From positions 1 through 64,000 of the forward strand of contig JAODBO010000082.1 in NCBI GenBank assembly GCA_025464005.1: a DNA stretch of 64,000 nucleotides, written 5' to 3'. Below, piece after piece: positions 9,781-18,089 of this stretch. Within the stretch, counting starts at the first letter, position 1. Each line of letters starts with the position of its first letter. The position numbers were made by a program, and so were the translations under genes. The notes beneath the pieces were generated by a model. It had not been told where the DNA came from, made no database searches, and saw only the letters and a list, made by a program, of their open reading frames with translations. This stretch comes from Acidimicrobiaceae bacterium (GTDB taxonomy: Bacteria > Actinomycetota > Acidimicrobiia > Acidimicrobiales > Bog-793).

Positions 9781-10439
9781 GAGTCGTCATCGCCGGAGCC
9801 GGGGCCGTCGGCACGTTCCTTGCCGACGACCTCGCCGCTTCCGGACACGACGTCCTGCTCATCGAGAAGAACTTGAACGCCATCGAGCGGATACCGTGTC
9901 GACCGACCGTGGAGCTGCGCGGAGCCGATGCGTGCGAGGTCGACGTGTTGATCGGCGCCCAGCTCGACAAGGCCGACGTCGTCGTCGCTGCCACCGGAGA
10001 CGACGAGGACAACCTGGTCATCTCGCTGCTCGCGAAGCAGGAGTTCGCTGTGCCACGGGTGATCGCGCGTGTCAACCATCCGAAGAACCACTGGCTGTTC
10101 AACGAGACATGGGGCGTCGACATCGCGGTCTCGACCCCGCACCTGCTCTCGGCTCTGGTCGAGGAGGCCGTCTCGGTGGGGTCGCTCGTGCGGCTGCTCC
10201 ACTTCGAGGGCGGCAACGCACGCCTTGTCGAGGTCACCCTCGCCGAGGGCTCGCCCGCCACCGGCGGCACCATCGCCGACCTGGGGCTGCCGCGCGGTGC
10301 GACGGTCGTGGCGGTGATCCGCGACGGCCACGTCGTGGTGCCCCGCGGCGACACGTCGGTCGACGTCGGCGACGAGGTCCTGCTCCTCGTGACCGGTGAC
10401 TCCGAGGACGAGGTGCGGAGAATCCTCGTCGCGCCGTGA
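9777..10439 (+). CDS. trkA: TrkA-family K+ uptake regulatory protein (second of pair)
   Basis: This second RCK protein (220 residues) has an N-terminal nucleotide-binding fold (VVIAGAGAVGTFLA, then LIEKN) and a C-terminal TrkA-C domain ending in DEVLLLVTGDSEDEV. It matches the CeoC-type partner that follows CeoB in mycobacteria. The ATG at 9777 sits in an ATGA overlap with the previous gene, and its own stop overlaps the next start (GTGA), so the three plus-strand genes are translationally coupled. The two proteins probably form a mixed gating ring. Confidence 0.9.
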   Translation: MRVVIAGAGAVGTFLADDLAASGHDVLLIEKNLNAIERIPCRPTVELRGADACEVDVLIGAQLDKADVVVAATGDDEDNLVISLLAKQEFAVPRVIARVNHPKNHWLFNETWGVDIAVSTPHLLSALVEEAVSVGSLVRLLHFEGGNARLVEVTLAEGSPATGGTIADLGLPRGATVVAVIRDGHVVVPRGDTSVDVGDEVLLLVTGDSEDEVRRILVAP

Positions 10440-11332
10440 CGAGCCCGGAGGGGCCGGTGCAGTCGGGGCCGGTGCAGTCGGCGGGGCTGCGCGAAGCGGC
10501 CTTCTTCGACCTCGACAAGACGGTCATCGCTAAGGCGGCGATGTCCGCCTTTCGGGGCCCGTTCTACGCCGAAGGGCTGCTCAGCCGGCGCTCCATCGCA
10601 CGCGCCGTCTTCACCCACCTCGTCTATTTGAACCTCGGTGCGAACGAGCGGCGCCTCACGAGGATCCGGGAGTCGCTACTCAAGCTCACGAAGGGATGGG
10701 AGCGGGACAAGGTGGTCGCCGTCGTGGAGGCGACGATCGAAGACGCCGTCGAGCCCATCATCTACGCGGAGGCGATGGACCTCATCGAGTATCACCACGA
10801 GCTCGGGCGGCTCGTCGTGATCGTGTCGGCGTCTCCGGAGGAGATCGTCCGGCCACTCGGGCACCACCTCGGCGTCGACGAGACGATCGCGAGCCGTGCC
10901 GAGGTGGACGACGAGGGTCGCTACACCGGGTCGATGGCCTTCTACGCCTACGGACCGTACAAGGCCGAAGCTATGCGCGAGCTGGCGGAGCGCTGCGGCC
11001 TCGACCTCGAGGGCTCGTACGCCTACACCGACTCCTACACGGACCTGCCGATGCTCGAAGCGGTCGGCCACCCCGTCGCGGTGAACCCCGACAGGGTGCT
11101 CGCCAAGCTTGCGCGTGACCGATCGTGGGAGGTGCGCCACTTCGTCCGGCCCGTCAGGCTCCGCGACCGGGTCAGGGATCGGATGCGTGAGTCGAGCCGG
11201 CCGACGCCGGTGCAGATGGGAGGGGTGGTGCTGCTCGCCGCGGGAGCGACCGCGCTCGGCTGGTGGCTTGGCAGCTCGGGGCGTGCGGGCACCGACTGGA
11301 TCGCGGAGAGCATCGCCACGCTGTGGGAGTAG
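10436..11332 (+). CDS. HAD-IB family phosphatase with C-terminal membrane anchor
   Basis: This is a SerB-like HAD hydrolase of subfamily IB. Motif I is FFDLDKTV (about residues 23-30), motif II is VSASPEE, the motif III lysine is in YKAEAM, and motif IV is YTDSYTDLPML, so it should be a catalytically active phosphatase. The substrate is unknown; related actinobacterial proteins are linked to phosphoserine or phospholipid-phosphate hydrolysis. After the catalytic core comes a basic linker and one hydrophobic segment (VVLLAAGATALGWWLG) near the C-terminus, which suggests membrane attachment. It begins at GTG 10436, overlapping the second TrkA gene by 4 bp. Confidence 0.85.
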   Translation: MTSPEGPVQSGPVQSAGLREAAFFDLDKTVIAKAAMSAFRGPFYAEGLLSRRSIARAVFTHLVYLNLGANERRLTRIRESLLKLTKGWERDKVVAVVEATIEDAVEPIIYAEAMDLIEYHHELGRLVVIVSASPEEIVRPLGHHLGVDETIASRAEVDDEGRYTGSMAFYAYGPYKAEAMRELAERCGLDLEGSYAYTDSYTDLPMLEAVGHPVAVNPDRVLAKLARDRSWEVRHFVRPVRLRDRVRDRMRESSRPTPVQMGGVVLLAAGATALGWWLGSSGRAGTDWIAESIATLWE

Positions 11333-11368
11333 CTCGGGCGCTCGGCCCAGGGCGAGGCGCCGTGCCGC

Positions 11369-11446
11369 TCAGCTCGAGCGGAGCCGCTTCGCGGCGACGA
11401 CACCGAGACCGACGAGGACAGCGAGGATAAGCAGCTTCTTCACCAT
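11369..11446 (-). CDS. 25-residue membrane micro-protein (putative)
   Basis: A short reading frame encodes a 25-residue peptide beginning MVKKLLILAVLVGLG and ending KRLRSS: a positively charged start, one hydrophobic helix, and a basic end. AGGA lies about 9 bases upstream of the ATG. It recalls the N-terminal half of the small actinobacterial DLW-39 family proteins but lacks their DLW tail. It sits alone between a plus-strand phosphatase gene and the minus-strand crcB pair. Expression is unproven. Confidence 0.4.
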   Translation of the reverse strand: MVKKLLILAVLVGLGVVAAKRLRSS

Positions 11447-11533
11447 GGCGTCATCCTACAGAGCCGCGCTGCGCCCGGCGCCCCCCGATCTGCTCGAGCA
11501 GCACGGCGGCGAGCTCAGCGCCAGCGTCGACGG

Positions 11534-11902
11534 TCAGAGCGCAAGCCCGAGCGCGAGCCCAGCGCCGGCGGCGACGAGACCCAGCGCGAGACTCGCTAGA
11601 GCGTTGGTCACCGCCTCGACGTAGTCGCCCTCCTCGAACAGGCGCACGGTCTCGAAGCTCCAGGTGGAGAAAGTCGTGTAAGCGCCACAAAAGCCCGTCG
11701 CGAGCAGCGCCTGCACGCTCGGCCCGATATGGCCGTGCAGGTCGAGGCCCGTGAGCACGCCGAGCAGGAGCGATCCGGAGAGGTTGATCGCGAACGTACC
11801 CCAGGGGAAGTCCGATGCGACCCTCCCCGCGACGTAGCGATCGGCGAGGTAGCGCGCCGGAGCACCCACGAAGCCGCCTAACGCCACCGCCAGCACGATC
11901 AT
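11534..11902 (-). CDS. crcB: CrcB/Fluc fluoride channel subunit (second gene)
   Basis: This small membrane protein exports fluoride as half of a dual-topology dimer. Its 122 residues form four membrane helices and carry family motifs GTFAINLSGSLLLG and GFCGAYTTFSTWSFE, whose asparagine and phenylalanine/threonine residues line the fluoride path. It begins at ATG 11902, 4 bp after the upstream crcB stop. Gram-positive bacteria often carry two crcB genes whose products form a heterodimer, and that arrangement is seen here. Control is through the fluoride riboswitch upstream of the first gene. Confidence 0.95.
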   Translation of the reverse strand: MIVLAVALGGFVGAPARYLADRYVAGRVASDFPWGTFAINLSGSLLLGVLTGLDLHGHIGPSVQALLATGFCGAYTTFSTWSFETVRLFEEGDYVEAVTNALASLALGLVAAGAGLALGLAL

Positions 11903-11906
11903 CAGC

Positions 11907-12458
11907 TCACGCCTCGCTCTGCTCCTCGAGCGCCTGTGGCTCGGTCGGGCCGAGCTCGACGGAGGCGTCGGCGCGTCCCGCGAGTCGTGCGAGGGCCATG
12001 CCGATCACTACGGCGACACCACCGGCGATCAGGCTGGAGAGCGCGTACGCGACGGCGGTTGCTACGTGGTGGCCACGCGAGAGGTCGACGGCTTCCACGG
12101 CGTACGTCGAGAAGGTCGTATATGCGCCAAGGAACCCGGTGGCAATGAGCGGCCGGGCGAGGCGAGCCCTCGGGAAACGATCGGAGAGCAAGACGAGCAC
12201 GAAGCCGATCGCGAGGCTGCCGCTCACGTTCACCCAGAACGTCCCCCATGGGTACTGCCCCGCACGACTCGGCAGTGCGCGTTCCAGCTCGTAACGTGCG
12301 ACGGCGCCCAACGCGCCGCTCGCGGCAACCACACTGACGATCGACCTCGTGGCCGGCCGGGAGCTCGCCGGTGTGCCCGCTCGGCGCTCGCCGGCCGCGT
12401 CGGGGTCGATGGGCAGAGCGTGGTGTCGGCCCTCGAGATCGCTCGTCTCGCCTCCCAA
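11907..12458 (-). CDS. crcB: CrcB/Fluc fluoride channel subunit (first gene)
   Basis: This is the first of two adjacent fluoride channel subunits. The motifs GTFWVNVSGSLAIG and GFLGAYTTFSTYAVE match the family. At 183 residues it is longer than usual because of a polar N-terminal extension of about 40 residues ahead of the first helix and a charged C-terminal tail. TTG 12458 is preceded by GGAAGG at a reasonable spacing and lies about 46 bases after the fluoride riboswitch. A shorter start at GTG 12332 would drop the extension. The start is the least certain part of the call; the function is not in doubt. Confidence 0.92.
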   Translation of the reverse strand: MGGETSDLEGRHHALPIDPDAAGERRAGTPASSRPATRSIVSVVAASGALGAVARYELERALPSRAGQYPWGTFWVNVSGSLAIGFVLVLLSDRFPRARLARPLIATGFLGAYTTFSTYAVEAVDLSRGHHVATAVAYALSSLIAGGVAVVIGMALARLAGRADASVELGPTEPQALEEQSEA

Positions 12459-12503
12459 CTTCTCGCACCTTCCGTCATCGCCCGCCCTGATCGGACGAGA
12501 GCG

Positions 12504-12552
12504 CGGTAGGAGCCATCAGCCTTACGGCGGTTATGGCGAGCTCCATCGCCAC
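12504..12552 (-). promoter_or_regulatory. fluoride riboswitch (crcB motif)
   Basis: Read on the minus strand, the leader contains GGCGATGGAGCTCGCC, then ATAACCGCC, then GCTGATGGCTCCTACC. These are the conserved blocks of the crcB/fluoride riboswitch in the right order, including the 5' stem closed by GGCG/CGCC and the 3' CTCCTACC strand. It lies directly upstream of the two crcB genes, so it should turn on the channel when fluoride binds. There is no U-rich terminator in the platform, so control of translation (masking the ribosome site near 12470) is more likely. Confidence 0.95.
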
Positions 12553-12683
12553 GCGTGAACCTACCTGGCCCTCGTCGGCGCGGCCAGCCGTTGCGCGCGT
12601 CGATAGCATCAGAGCAGGAACGGCCTCTGCAGCACGGCAAAGCGGCCCGCCAGGTCGACACCAGCACCAAGGAGGTTCCCGCA

Positions 12684-14036
12684 GTGATAGATGACCTCTC
12701 GACGAAGTCCCACGTCGTCGGCGACACCGGCACGGAACCGGAGACCCCACCCCCCGTCGCACCGGCAGGCGGCGGTGCGGCCGCGCTTATCGAGCCCCTG
12801 ATCACGATGCTCCTCGGTGACGTGCCGCCGGTGCGGTTCGTCTTCTGGGACGACAGCTCGGTCGGGCCCGAGACGAGCCCGGGATTGGTGCGAGTCCACT
12901 CACCAGACGTCCTGCGCCGGATGCTGTGGTCCCCGGACGAGATCGGGGTCGTCCGGGCGTTCGTGGCCGGCGAGCTCGATGTGGAGGGCGACCTTTACGG
13001 CACGCTGCGCGCGCTCCACAACGCCTCCCCCTCCCGCATCCGGTTCGGGCCTCGGGCGCTCGTGTCACTCCTCCGGGGCGCCACGAGGACCGGCGCGCTC
13101 GGCCGACCGCTCGCGCCACCACCCGAGGAGATGCGATCCAGTCGGTTGCGACGGCACTCGAAGGACAGGGACGCGGCCGCCATCGGGCACCACTACGACG
13201 TGGGCAACGATTTCTACCGTCTCGTGCTCGGACCGTCCATGACCTATTCGTGTGCCCGCTTCGAGACCAGTACGACCTCGCTCGAGGACGCTCAGGCCGC
13301 CAAGCACGACCTCGTGGCTCGCAAGCTCGGGCTGCACGAGCGGTCCGGTGCACGCCTGCTTGACATCGGCTGCGGGTGGGGATCGCTCGCCATCCACGCC
13401 GCCGAGCGCTACGGCGCGGAGGTGGTCGGGATCACGCTCAGCCAGCAGCAGGCGGAGCTCGCTCGCGCGCGGGTCAAGGAGGCCGGGCTGGCGGGCAAGG
13501 TCGAGATCCGCCTGCAGGACTACCGCGACCTCGCCGGAGAGACCTTCGACGCGGTCTCCTCGATCGGCATGTTCGAGCACGTCGGCTCGGAGCAGAGCTC
13601 CTGGTACTTCTCGACGGTCCGCTCGCTGCTCGGCCCTGGCGGGCGCCTGCTCAATCATGCGATCTCCGCGCCGGGCGGCTCGAAGCTCGAGGGTCGGACC
13701 TTCATGCACCGCTACGTCTTCCCCGACGGCGAGCTCATCGACGTCGGCGAGGTCGCGCTCGCCATGGAGCGGGCCGGCTTCGAGGTCCGCGACGTCGAAT
13801 CCCTGCGTGAGCACTACGCGACGACGCTACGGGCTTGGGTCGCCAACCTCGAGGAGCATTACGACGAGGCCGTGGCGCTCGTCGGAGACGGCCGGGCCCG
13901 AGTGTGGCGCTTCTATATGGCCGCCTCGGCGAACGGCTTCGAGGACGGCGGCCTGTCTGTGCACCAGGTGCTCGGCGTGGTCCCCGGGCCTACGGGCTGG
14001 AGCGGCATGCCACGGACCCGGGCCGAGTGGGGCTGA
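12684..14036 (+). CDS. cfa: cyclopropane-fatty-acyl-phospholipid synthase
   Basis: This SAM-dependent enzyme of the CFA/mycolic acid cyclopropane synthase family modifies unsaturated acyl chains of membrane lipids. The 450-residue protein has an N-terminal lipid-binding region and a methyltransferase domain with LLDIGCGWGSLAIHAA (SAM-binding motif I), the substrate motif HHYDVGNDFYRL, and SSIGMFEHVG. GTG 12684 follows AAGGAGG by 8 bases, an excellent ribosome site, so the longer frame starting upstream is not used. It diverges from the crcB pair. A strong hairpin lies about 30 bp after the stop. Confidence 0.92.
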   Translation: MIDDLSTKSHVVGDTGTEPETPPPVAPAGGGAAALIEPLITMLLGDVPPVRFVFWDDSSVGPETSPGLVRVHSPDVLRRMLWSPDEIGVVRAFVAGELDVEGDLYGTLRALHNASPSRIRFGPRALVSLLRGATRTGALGRPLAPPPEEMRSSRLRRHSKDRDAAAIGHHYDVGNDFYRLVLGPSMTYSCARFETSTTSLEDAQAAKHDLVARKLGLHERSGARLLDIGCGWGSLAIHAAERYGAEVVGITLSQQQAELARARVKEAGLAGKVEIRLQDYRDLAGETFDAVSSIGMFEHVGSEQSSWYFSTVRSLLGPGGRLLNHAISAPGGSKLEGRTFMHRYVFPDGELIDVGEVALAMERAGFEVRDVESLREHYATTLRAWVANLEEHYDEAVALVGDGRARVWRFYMAASANGFEDGGLSVHQVLGVVPGPTGWSGMPRTRAEWG

Positions 14037-14064
14037 CGAACTAAAAGTCGCCCGACGGGCGACA

Positions 14065-14091
14065 GCCGAGGCGCTCGACGAGCGCCTCGGC
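14065..14091 (+). terminator. terminator-like hairpin after cfa
   Basis: GCCGAGGCGCTC and GAGCGCCTCGGC form a perfect 12-bp stem with a three-base loop, 29 bp past the cfa stop. There is no T-tract on either strand, so this may be a high-GC terminator or an mRNA end. The rest of the 438-bp convergent gap (to 14474) is relatively AT-rich around 14110-14175 but shows no gene I can support. Confidence 0.55.
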
Positions 14092-14474
14092 CGCTCAGGC
14101 GGTGATAAGTGACGTCCAAATTGCACACTCGCATCATCCAAGATTGGTGACGCCGCGTTCTAAATCTTGCCCTTGACCTGGGCGTGGTTACCAGACAGTG
14201 CCAAAGCAGCCCGTTGCGACTACCCCGATCGAGCTCAGGGCCTGCAGGGCCGGTCAAGAAGACGTGAGCGTTCGTCCCGGTGCTCGCGACGTGCCCGGGA
14301 CATCGATCCACTGGACCTGCGTCTGACCTCAGAGCCAGCTGTCCAGTTCGATGCGACGCTGTGACCAGCGAGCGGCTACCGACCTGTCAGACTCACGGTC
14401 ATCGTCTCGTCCAACTCGATGTCATCGACCTGTCCGATTCGGTGCGATTCGCCGTCCGATGTACTCGTAACTTT

Positions 14475-15413
14475 TCAGACGGTGAGCAGGTCCCGAGCGC
14501 CGGTGTCACTGGAGGGGTGCCTCAGCTTCGACATCGCACGGGCCTCGATCTGGCGAATGCGCTCGCGTGTCAGGTTGAAGTGCTCCCCGACCTCTTCGAG
14601 CGTGCGTGGCTCACCGCGGTCCAGACCGAAGCGCAGTCGGAGGATCTCCCGCTCGCGCTCGTCGAGCGGGGCGAGGAGACGGTTGATCTCGATCGGGAGC
14701 AGGGCCGTCGCCGCCATCTCGAAGGGCGACTCGGCCGAACGGTCCTCGACGACATCTCCGAGCTCCGCGTCGCCGTCCTCACGGAGCGGCTCGGAGAGCG
14801 AGAGCGGCTCTGCACGAAAGCGCAGCGCCTCGATCAGCTTGTCCTCGGGCAGCTCGACCTCTGCGCCGAGCTCGGCCAGGGTCGCCGGGCGCCCGAACTT
14901 GAGCTCGAGGCGGGCCTGGGCCTTCTGGACCCTGGCGAGGGTGTCGCCGGCGTGGACAGGCAGCCGGATCGTGCGGCCGGTGTTCGCGATGCCGCGGGTG
15001 ATCGCCTGGCGGATCCACCACGTCGCATAGGTGGAGAACTTGAAGCCCTTACGCCAGTCGAACTTCTCGACCGCGTGCATCAGGCCGAGGTTTCCCTCCT
15101 GGATGAGGTCGAGCAAGGGCAGACCCGAGGCCTGGTACTTCTTCGCGATCGAGACGACGAGGCGGAGGTTGGACTGCACGAAGGTCCGCTGGGCCTCGTC
15201 CCCCTGGCGGATGGTGCGCTTCAGCTCGCGCCGGCGGGCCGGGGTGAGCTCCTTACCCGCCTTGGCGAGGTCCTCTTCTGCCTGGGCCCGGGCCTCTATG
15301 GCCTGGGCGAGGCGTACCTCGTCGTCCTTGGTCAGCAACGGGTACTGCCCGATGTCGGTCAGGTACAGCCGTACGAGGTCTTCCTCGTCCCGCTCGACTC
15401 GCTCCTTAGCCAA
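14475..15413 (-). CDS. sigA: primary-type RNA polymerase sigma factor
   Basis: This is a sigma-70 factor of group 1/2. Region 1.2 starts DLVRLYLTDIGQYPLL, region 2 includes NLRLVVSIAKKY, LDLIQEGNLGLMHAVEKFDW and FSTYATWWIRQAI, region 3 follows, and region 4 ends with TLEEVGEHFNLTRERIRQIEARAMSKLR. At 312 residues it lacks region 1.1, like actinobacterial SigB or the short HrdB paralogues. It may therefore be the housekeeping factor or a close principal-like paralogue; nothing in the window decides. The TTG at 15413 has GGAGG about 11 bases upstream. Confidence 0.9.
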   Translation of the reverse strand: MAKERVERDEEDLVRLYLTDIGQYPLLTKDDEVRLAQAIEARAQAEEDLAKAGKELTPARRRELKRTIRQGDEAQRTFVQSNLRLVVSIAKKYQASGLPLLDLIQEGNLGLMHAVEKFDWRKGFKFSTYATWWIRQAITRGIANTGRTIRLPVHAGDTLARVQKAQARLELKFGRPATLAELGAEVELPEDKLIEALRFRAEPLSLSEPLREDGDAELGDVVEDRSAESPFEMAATALLPIEINRLLAPLDEREREILRLRFGLDRGEPRTLEEVGEHFNLTRERIRQIEARAMSKLRHPSSDTGARDLLTV

Positions 15414-15590
15414 CGCTGTGGGTCCTCCGTGCTCTAGGTCTGCGCCTCAGGGTGCTTGCCGATTCCCCGGGGCGCTGCCGCACCTGGGACATCCTGCAGC
15501 AGCGGCAGCTCATCGCCCACCCGAGCGGGCGGGGTGTCCATGACTCCGAGTCCCAGTGTACCGAGGCAGTCAAGTGGGTAGAACACAAGT

Positions 15591-16166
15591 TCAGGTTGAG
15601 GCGCGCGCGCCCGTCCGCTGACCTGGCTCTCGCAGGGTGCCGAACGGCCCGGCGCCACGTCCGAGCAGCTCCTCGACCGCGTGGCGCGTGGCGCCGGTGG
15701 GGACCGCGAGCAGCGCGGCGACGCCTGCGCCCTCGCGCCGCACGGCGTCGAGGTCCGCGAGCAATCGACCGAGCAGTCGCACGATCGGCGGGTCGGCGGC
15801 AGCCGAGGCGGCGGCGATGCGCTCGACGTAGCCGGCCGCCATCGCCGGGTACAGCGCCCCGAGAAGCCCGTCGAGGACCTCGACATCCTCCCCGCCAGTG
15901 AGCGCGACGAGTGCCGAGTCGAGCTCGGGGGACGGCGAGCGCGTACAGTCGGCAGCGGTGGGGAGGCCGACCGAGACGGGCAGCCGCTCCTCGACGAGGT
16001 GCGCACGCCATCCATGCGCGAGGCTGGCTCCCGCCAGGTACGCGGCGGCGGTCGGCTCGCTGCAGTGCGCCGCCCGCTTGCCGAGCGCGACGAAGGCTGC
16101 CAGCTCGACGTAGCGGTACCGGCCGAGCAGGTCCGCCGACTCGAGCAGGGTGAGCGGCCGCGTCAT
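15591..16166 (-). CDS. ferritin-like conserved protein of unknown role
   Basis: A 191-residue alpha-helical protein. The stretch RYRYVELAAF followed about 30 residues later by LAHGWRAHLVEERLP resembles a conserved actinobacterial protein with a ferritin-like helical bundle, where glutamate and histidine residues could bind metal, but only part of the expected pattern is present. The start overlaps the nadE stop by one base (TGATG), so it is coupled to nadE. I do not know its function; the ferritin-like assignment comes from recalled pattern similarity only. Confidence 0.7.
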   Translation of the reverse strand: MTRPLTLLESADLLGRYRYVELAAFVALGKRAAHCSEPTAAAYLAGASLAHGWRAHLVEERLPVSVGLPTAADCTRSPSPELDSALVALTGGEDVEVLDGLLGALYPAMAAGYVERIAAASAAADPPIVRLLGRLLADLDAVRREGAGVAALLAVPTGATRHAVEELLGRGAGPFGTLREPGQRTGARAST

Positions 16167-17938
16167 CAGGCGGGCTCCACCGAGGCGCTCGCCCCGCCGC
16201 CATTACGTGCCCCGAGAACGCGCCCGGCGCGAAAGCCGTTCGTCACCGGCATGCGTCGGTCCTTGCCGAAGGCCCGGCTGGTCACCCGCACCCCCGGCGG
16301 CGCCTGGCGGCGCTTGTACTCCGAGGCGTCGACGAGGGCGACCACCTTCAGCACCGTCGCCCCGTCGTGACCCAGCTCCACGAGCTCGGCGACCGACAGA
16401 TCGCGCTCGACGTAGCCCTCGAGGATCGGGTCCAGCACCTCGTAGGGCGGCAGGGTGTCGTCGTCTCGCTGGTCCGCGCGCAGCTCGGCCGAGGGCGGCT
16501 TGTCGAGGATGGCCTGGGGCACCAGATCGATGCCCGCGCGGACGTTTCGCGCCCTGCACAGCTCGTAGACCAGCGTCTTCGGCACGTCCTTGACGACCGC
16601 GAACCCTCCCGCCATGTCGCCGTAGAGGGTGGCGTAGCCGACGGCCATCTCGCTCTTGTTGCCGGTGGTGAGGACGAGCCAGCCGAGCTTGTTGGACAGC
16701 GCCATAAGCAGCGTGCCCCTCGCACGCGCCTGGAGGTTCTCCTCGGCTAGATCGACCGGGCGGCCATCGAAGGCCGGGGCGAGCAGCTCCAAGTACGCGG
16801 CGTGCACGCTCTCGATCGGCAGGACCTGAAGGTCGATCCCGAGGTTGGCGACGAGCTGGGCGGCGTCGTCGAGCGAGCCCGACGACGAGAACCGCGACGG
16901 CATCGCGACGCCGTGGACGTGCTCGGCTCCGAGCGCGTCCACGGCGACCGTCGCGACGAGCGCCGAGTCCACGCCGCCGGAGAGCCCGAGCACGACGTCG
17001 GAGAACCCGCTCTTTCCGACGTAGTCGCGCGTCCCGAGCACGAGCGCCGCGTACACCTCGTCCGCGGGTGCGAGCCGGTCTGCGAGGGCTCCGGGCAGCC
17101 GTCCGGCGGGCGCCTCGATGTGCCCCTCCGTCACGACCGACACGGGCAGCGCCTCGGCTTGCGAGCGTCCTCTCGGCTCCAGCAGCCGCCGGCGGTAGGA
17201 AGGCCGCACCTGGAGGTCGCAGACGAGCGTCTCCTCGACGAACTGGCCCGCCGACGCGAGCAACTCACCCGACGCGTCGAACAGCATCGACGCTCCGTCG
17301 AACACCAGCTCGTCCTGGCCGCCGACGAGGTTGACGTACGCGAGCGCGCAGCCGGAGTCGAGCGCCCGGGTGGCAAGCATGCGCTCGCGCTCGGCGACGA
17401 CGCCGGCGCGATAGGGCGAGGCATTCAGGCTGACGAGAAGCTCGGCACCACCCGCAGACTGACGCGACATGGGCCCGCCCGGGGACCAGGCGTCCTCGCA
17501 GATGGTCACCCCCACCCGGACGCCCCCGACGAGGAACAACGGCGTGTCACCCGTGCCGGGGGCGAACCACCGCTGCTCGTCGAACACGCCGTAGTTCGGA
17601 AGCAGCTCCTTGCGCCATACCCCGTGCACCTTGCCGCCGCCGCACACCGCGGCGGCGTTGTGGAGATCCCGGCCGGGCTCGACGAACCCGACGACCGCCG
17701 TGCAGAGCGTGGTGGCGGCCGCGACCTGCTCCAGCGCGCGGGCGCTCGCCGCGACGAAGGACGGCTTCAATAGGAGGTCTTCGGGCGGATAGCCCGTGAG
17801 GACGAGCTCGGGGAACACCGCCAGGTCGGCCCCCGCGTCCTCAGCCGAGGCGAGCGCGCGGAGCACCCGGGCGACGTTCCCGTCGACGTCGCCGACGACT
17901 GCGTCGAGCTGGCACAGGGCGATCCGCACACTGCTCAC
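16166..17938 (-). CDS. nadE: glutamine-dependent NAD+ synthetase
   Basis: This enzyme makes NAD+ from nicotinic acid adenine dinucleotide, with ammonia from glutamine. The N-terminal nitrilase-type glutaminase domain (about residues 1-260) has VFPELVLTGYPPEDLL with the catalytic Glu, the Lys in WRKELLPNYGVFDE, and the Cys in VTICEDAW. The C-terminal synthetase has the PP-loop LGLSGGVDSALVAT and the TTGNKSEMAVGYATLYGD motif. Its ~590 residues suit the fused type. GTG 17938 starts right before the first strand, VRIALCQLD. It diverges from glnA, which supplies its glutamine co-substrate. Confidence 0.96.
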   Translation of the reverse strand: MSSVRIALCQLDAVVGDVDGNVARVLRALASAEDAGADLAVFPELVLTGYPPEDLLLKPSFVAASARALEQVAAATTLCTAVVGFVEPGRDLHNAAAVCGGGKVHGVWRKELLPNYGVFDEQRWFAPGTGDTPLFLVGGVRVGVTICEDAWSPGGPMSRQSAGGAELLVSLNASPYRAGVVAERERMLATRALDSGCALAYVNLVGGQDELVFDGASMLFDASGELLASAGQFVEETLVCDLQVRPSYRRRLLEPRGRSQAEALPVSVVTEGHIEAPAGRLPGALADRLAPADEVYAALVLGTRDYVGKSGFSDVVLGLSGGVDSALVATVAVDALGAEHVHGVAMPSRFSSSGSLDDAAQLVANLGIDLQVLPIESVHAAYLELLAPAFDGRPVDLAEENLQARARGTLLMALSNKLGWLVLTTGNKSEMAVGYATLYGDMAGGFAVVKDVPKTLVYELCRARNVRAGIDLVPQAILDKPPSAELRADQRDDDTLPPYEVLDPILEGYVERDLSVAELVELGHDGATVLKVVALVDASEYKRRQAPPGVRVTSRAFGKDRRMPVTNGFRAGRVLGARNGGGASASVEPA

Positions 17939-18089
17939 AGGGCCGATCGTACCGGGGAGCAGGAGGTCACCGGGTGGCCGGCTGGCTCCGGGTCGGCTCT
18001 CCTGCGACACTTGGCAGCGCCGGAGCAGTCGCCGAGGCGGGTCGAGGGCAACGGAATCGACTACGGATCGCAGCGGGAAGGATCGGGCG

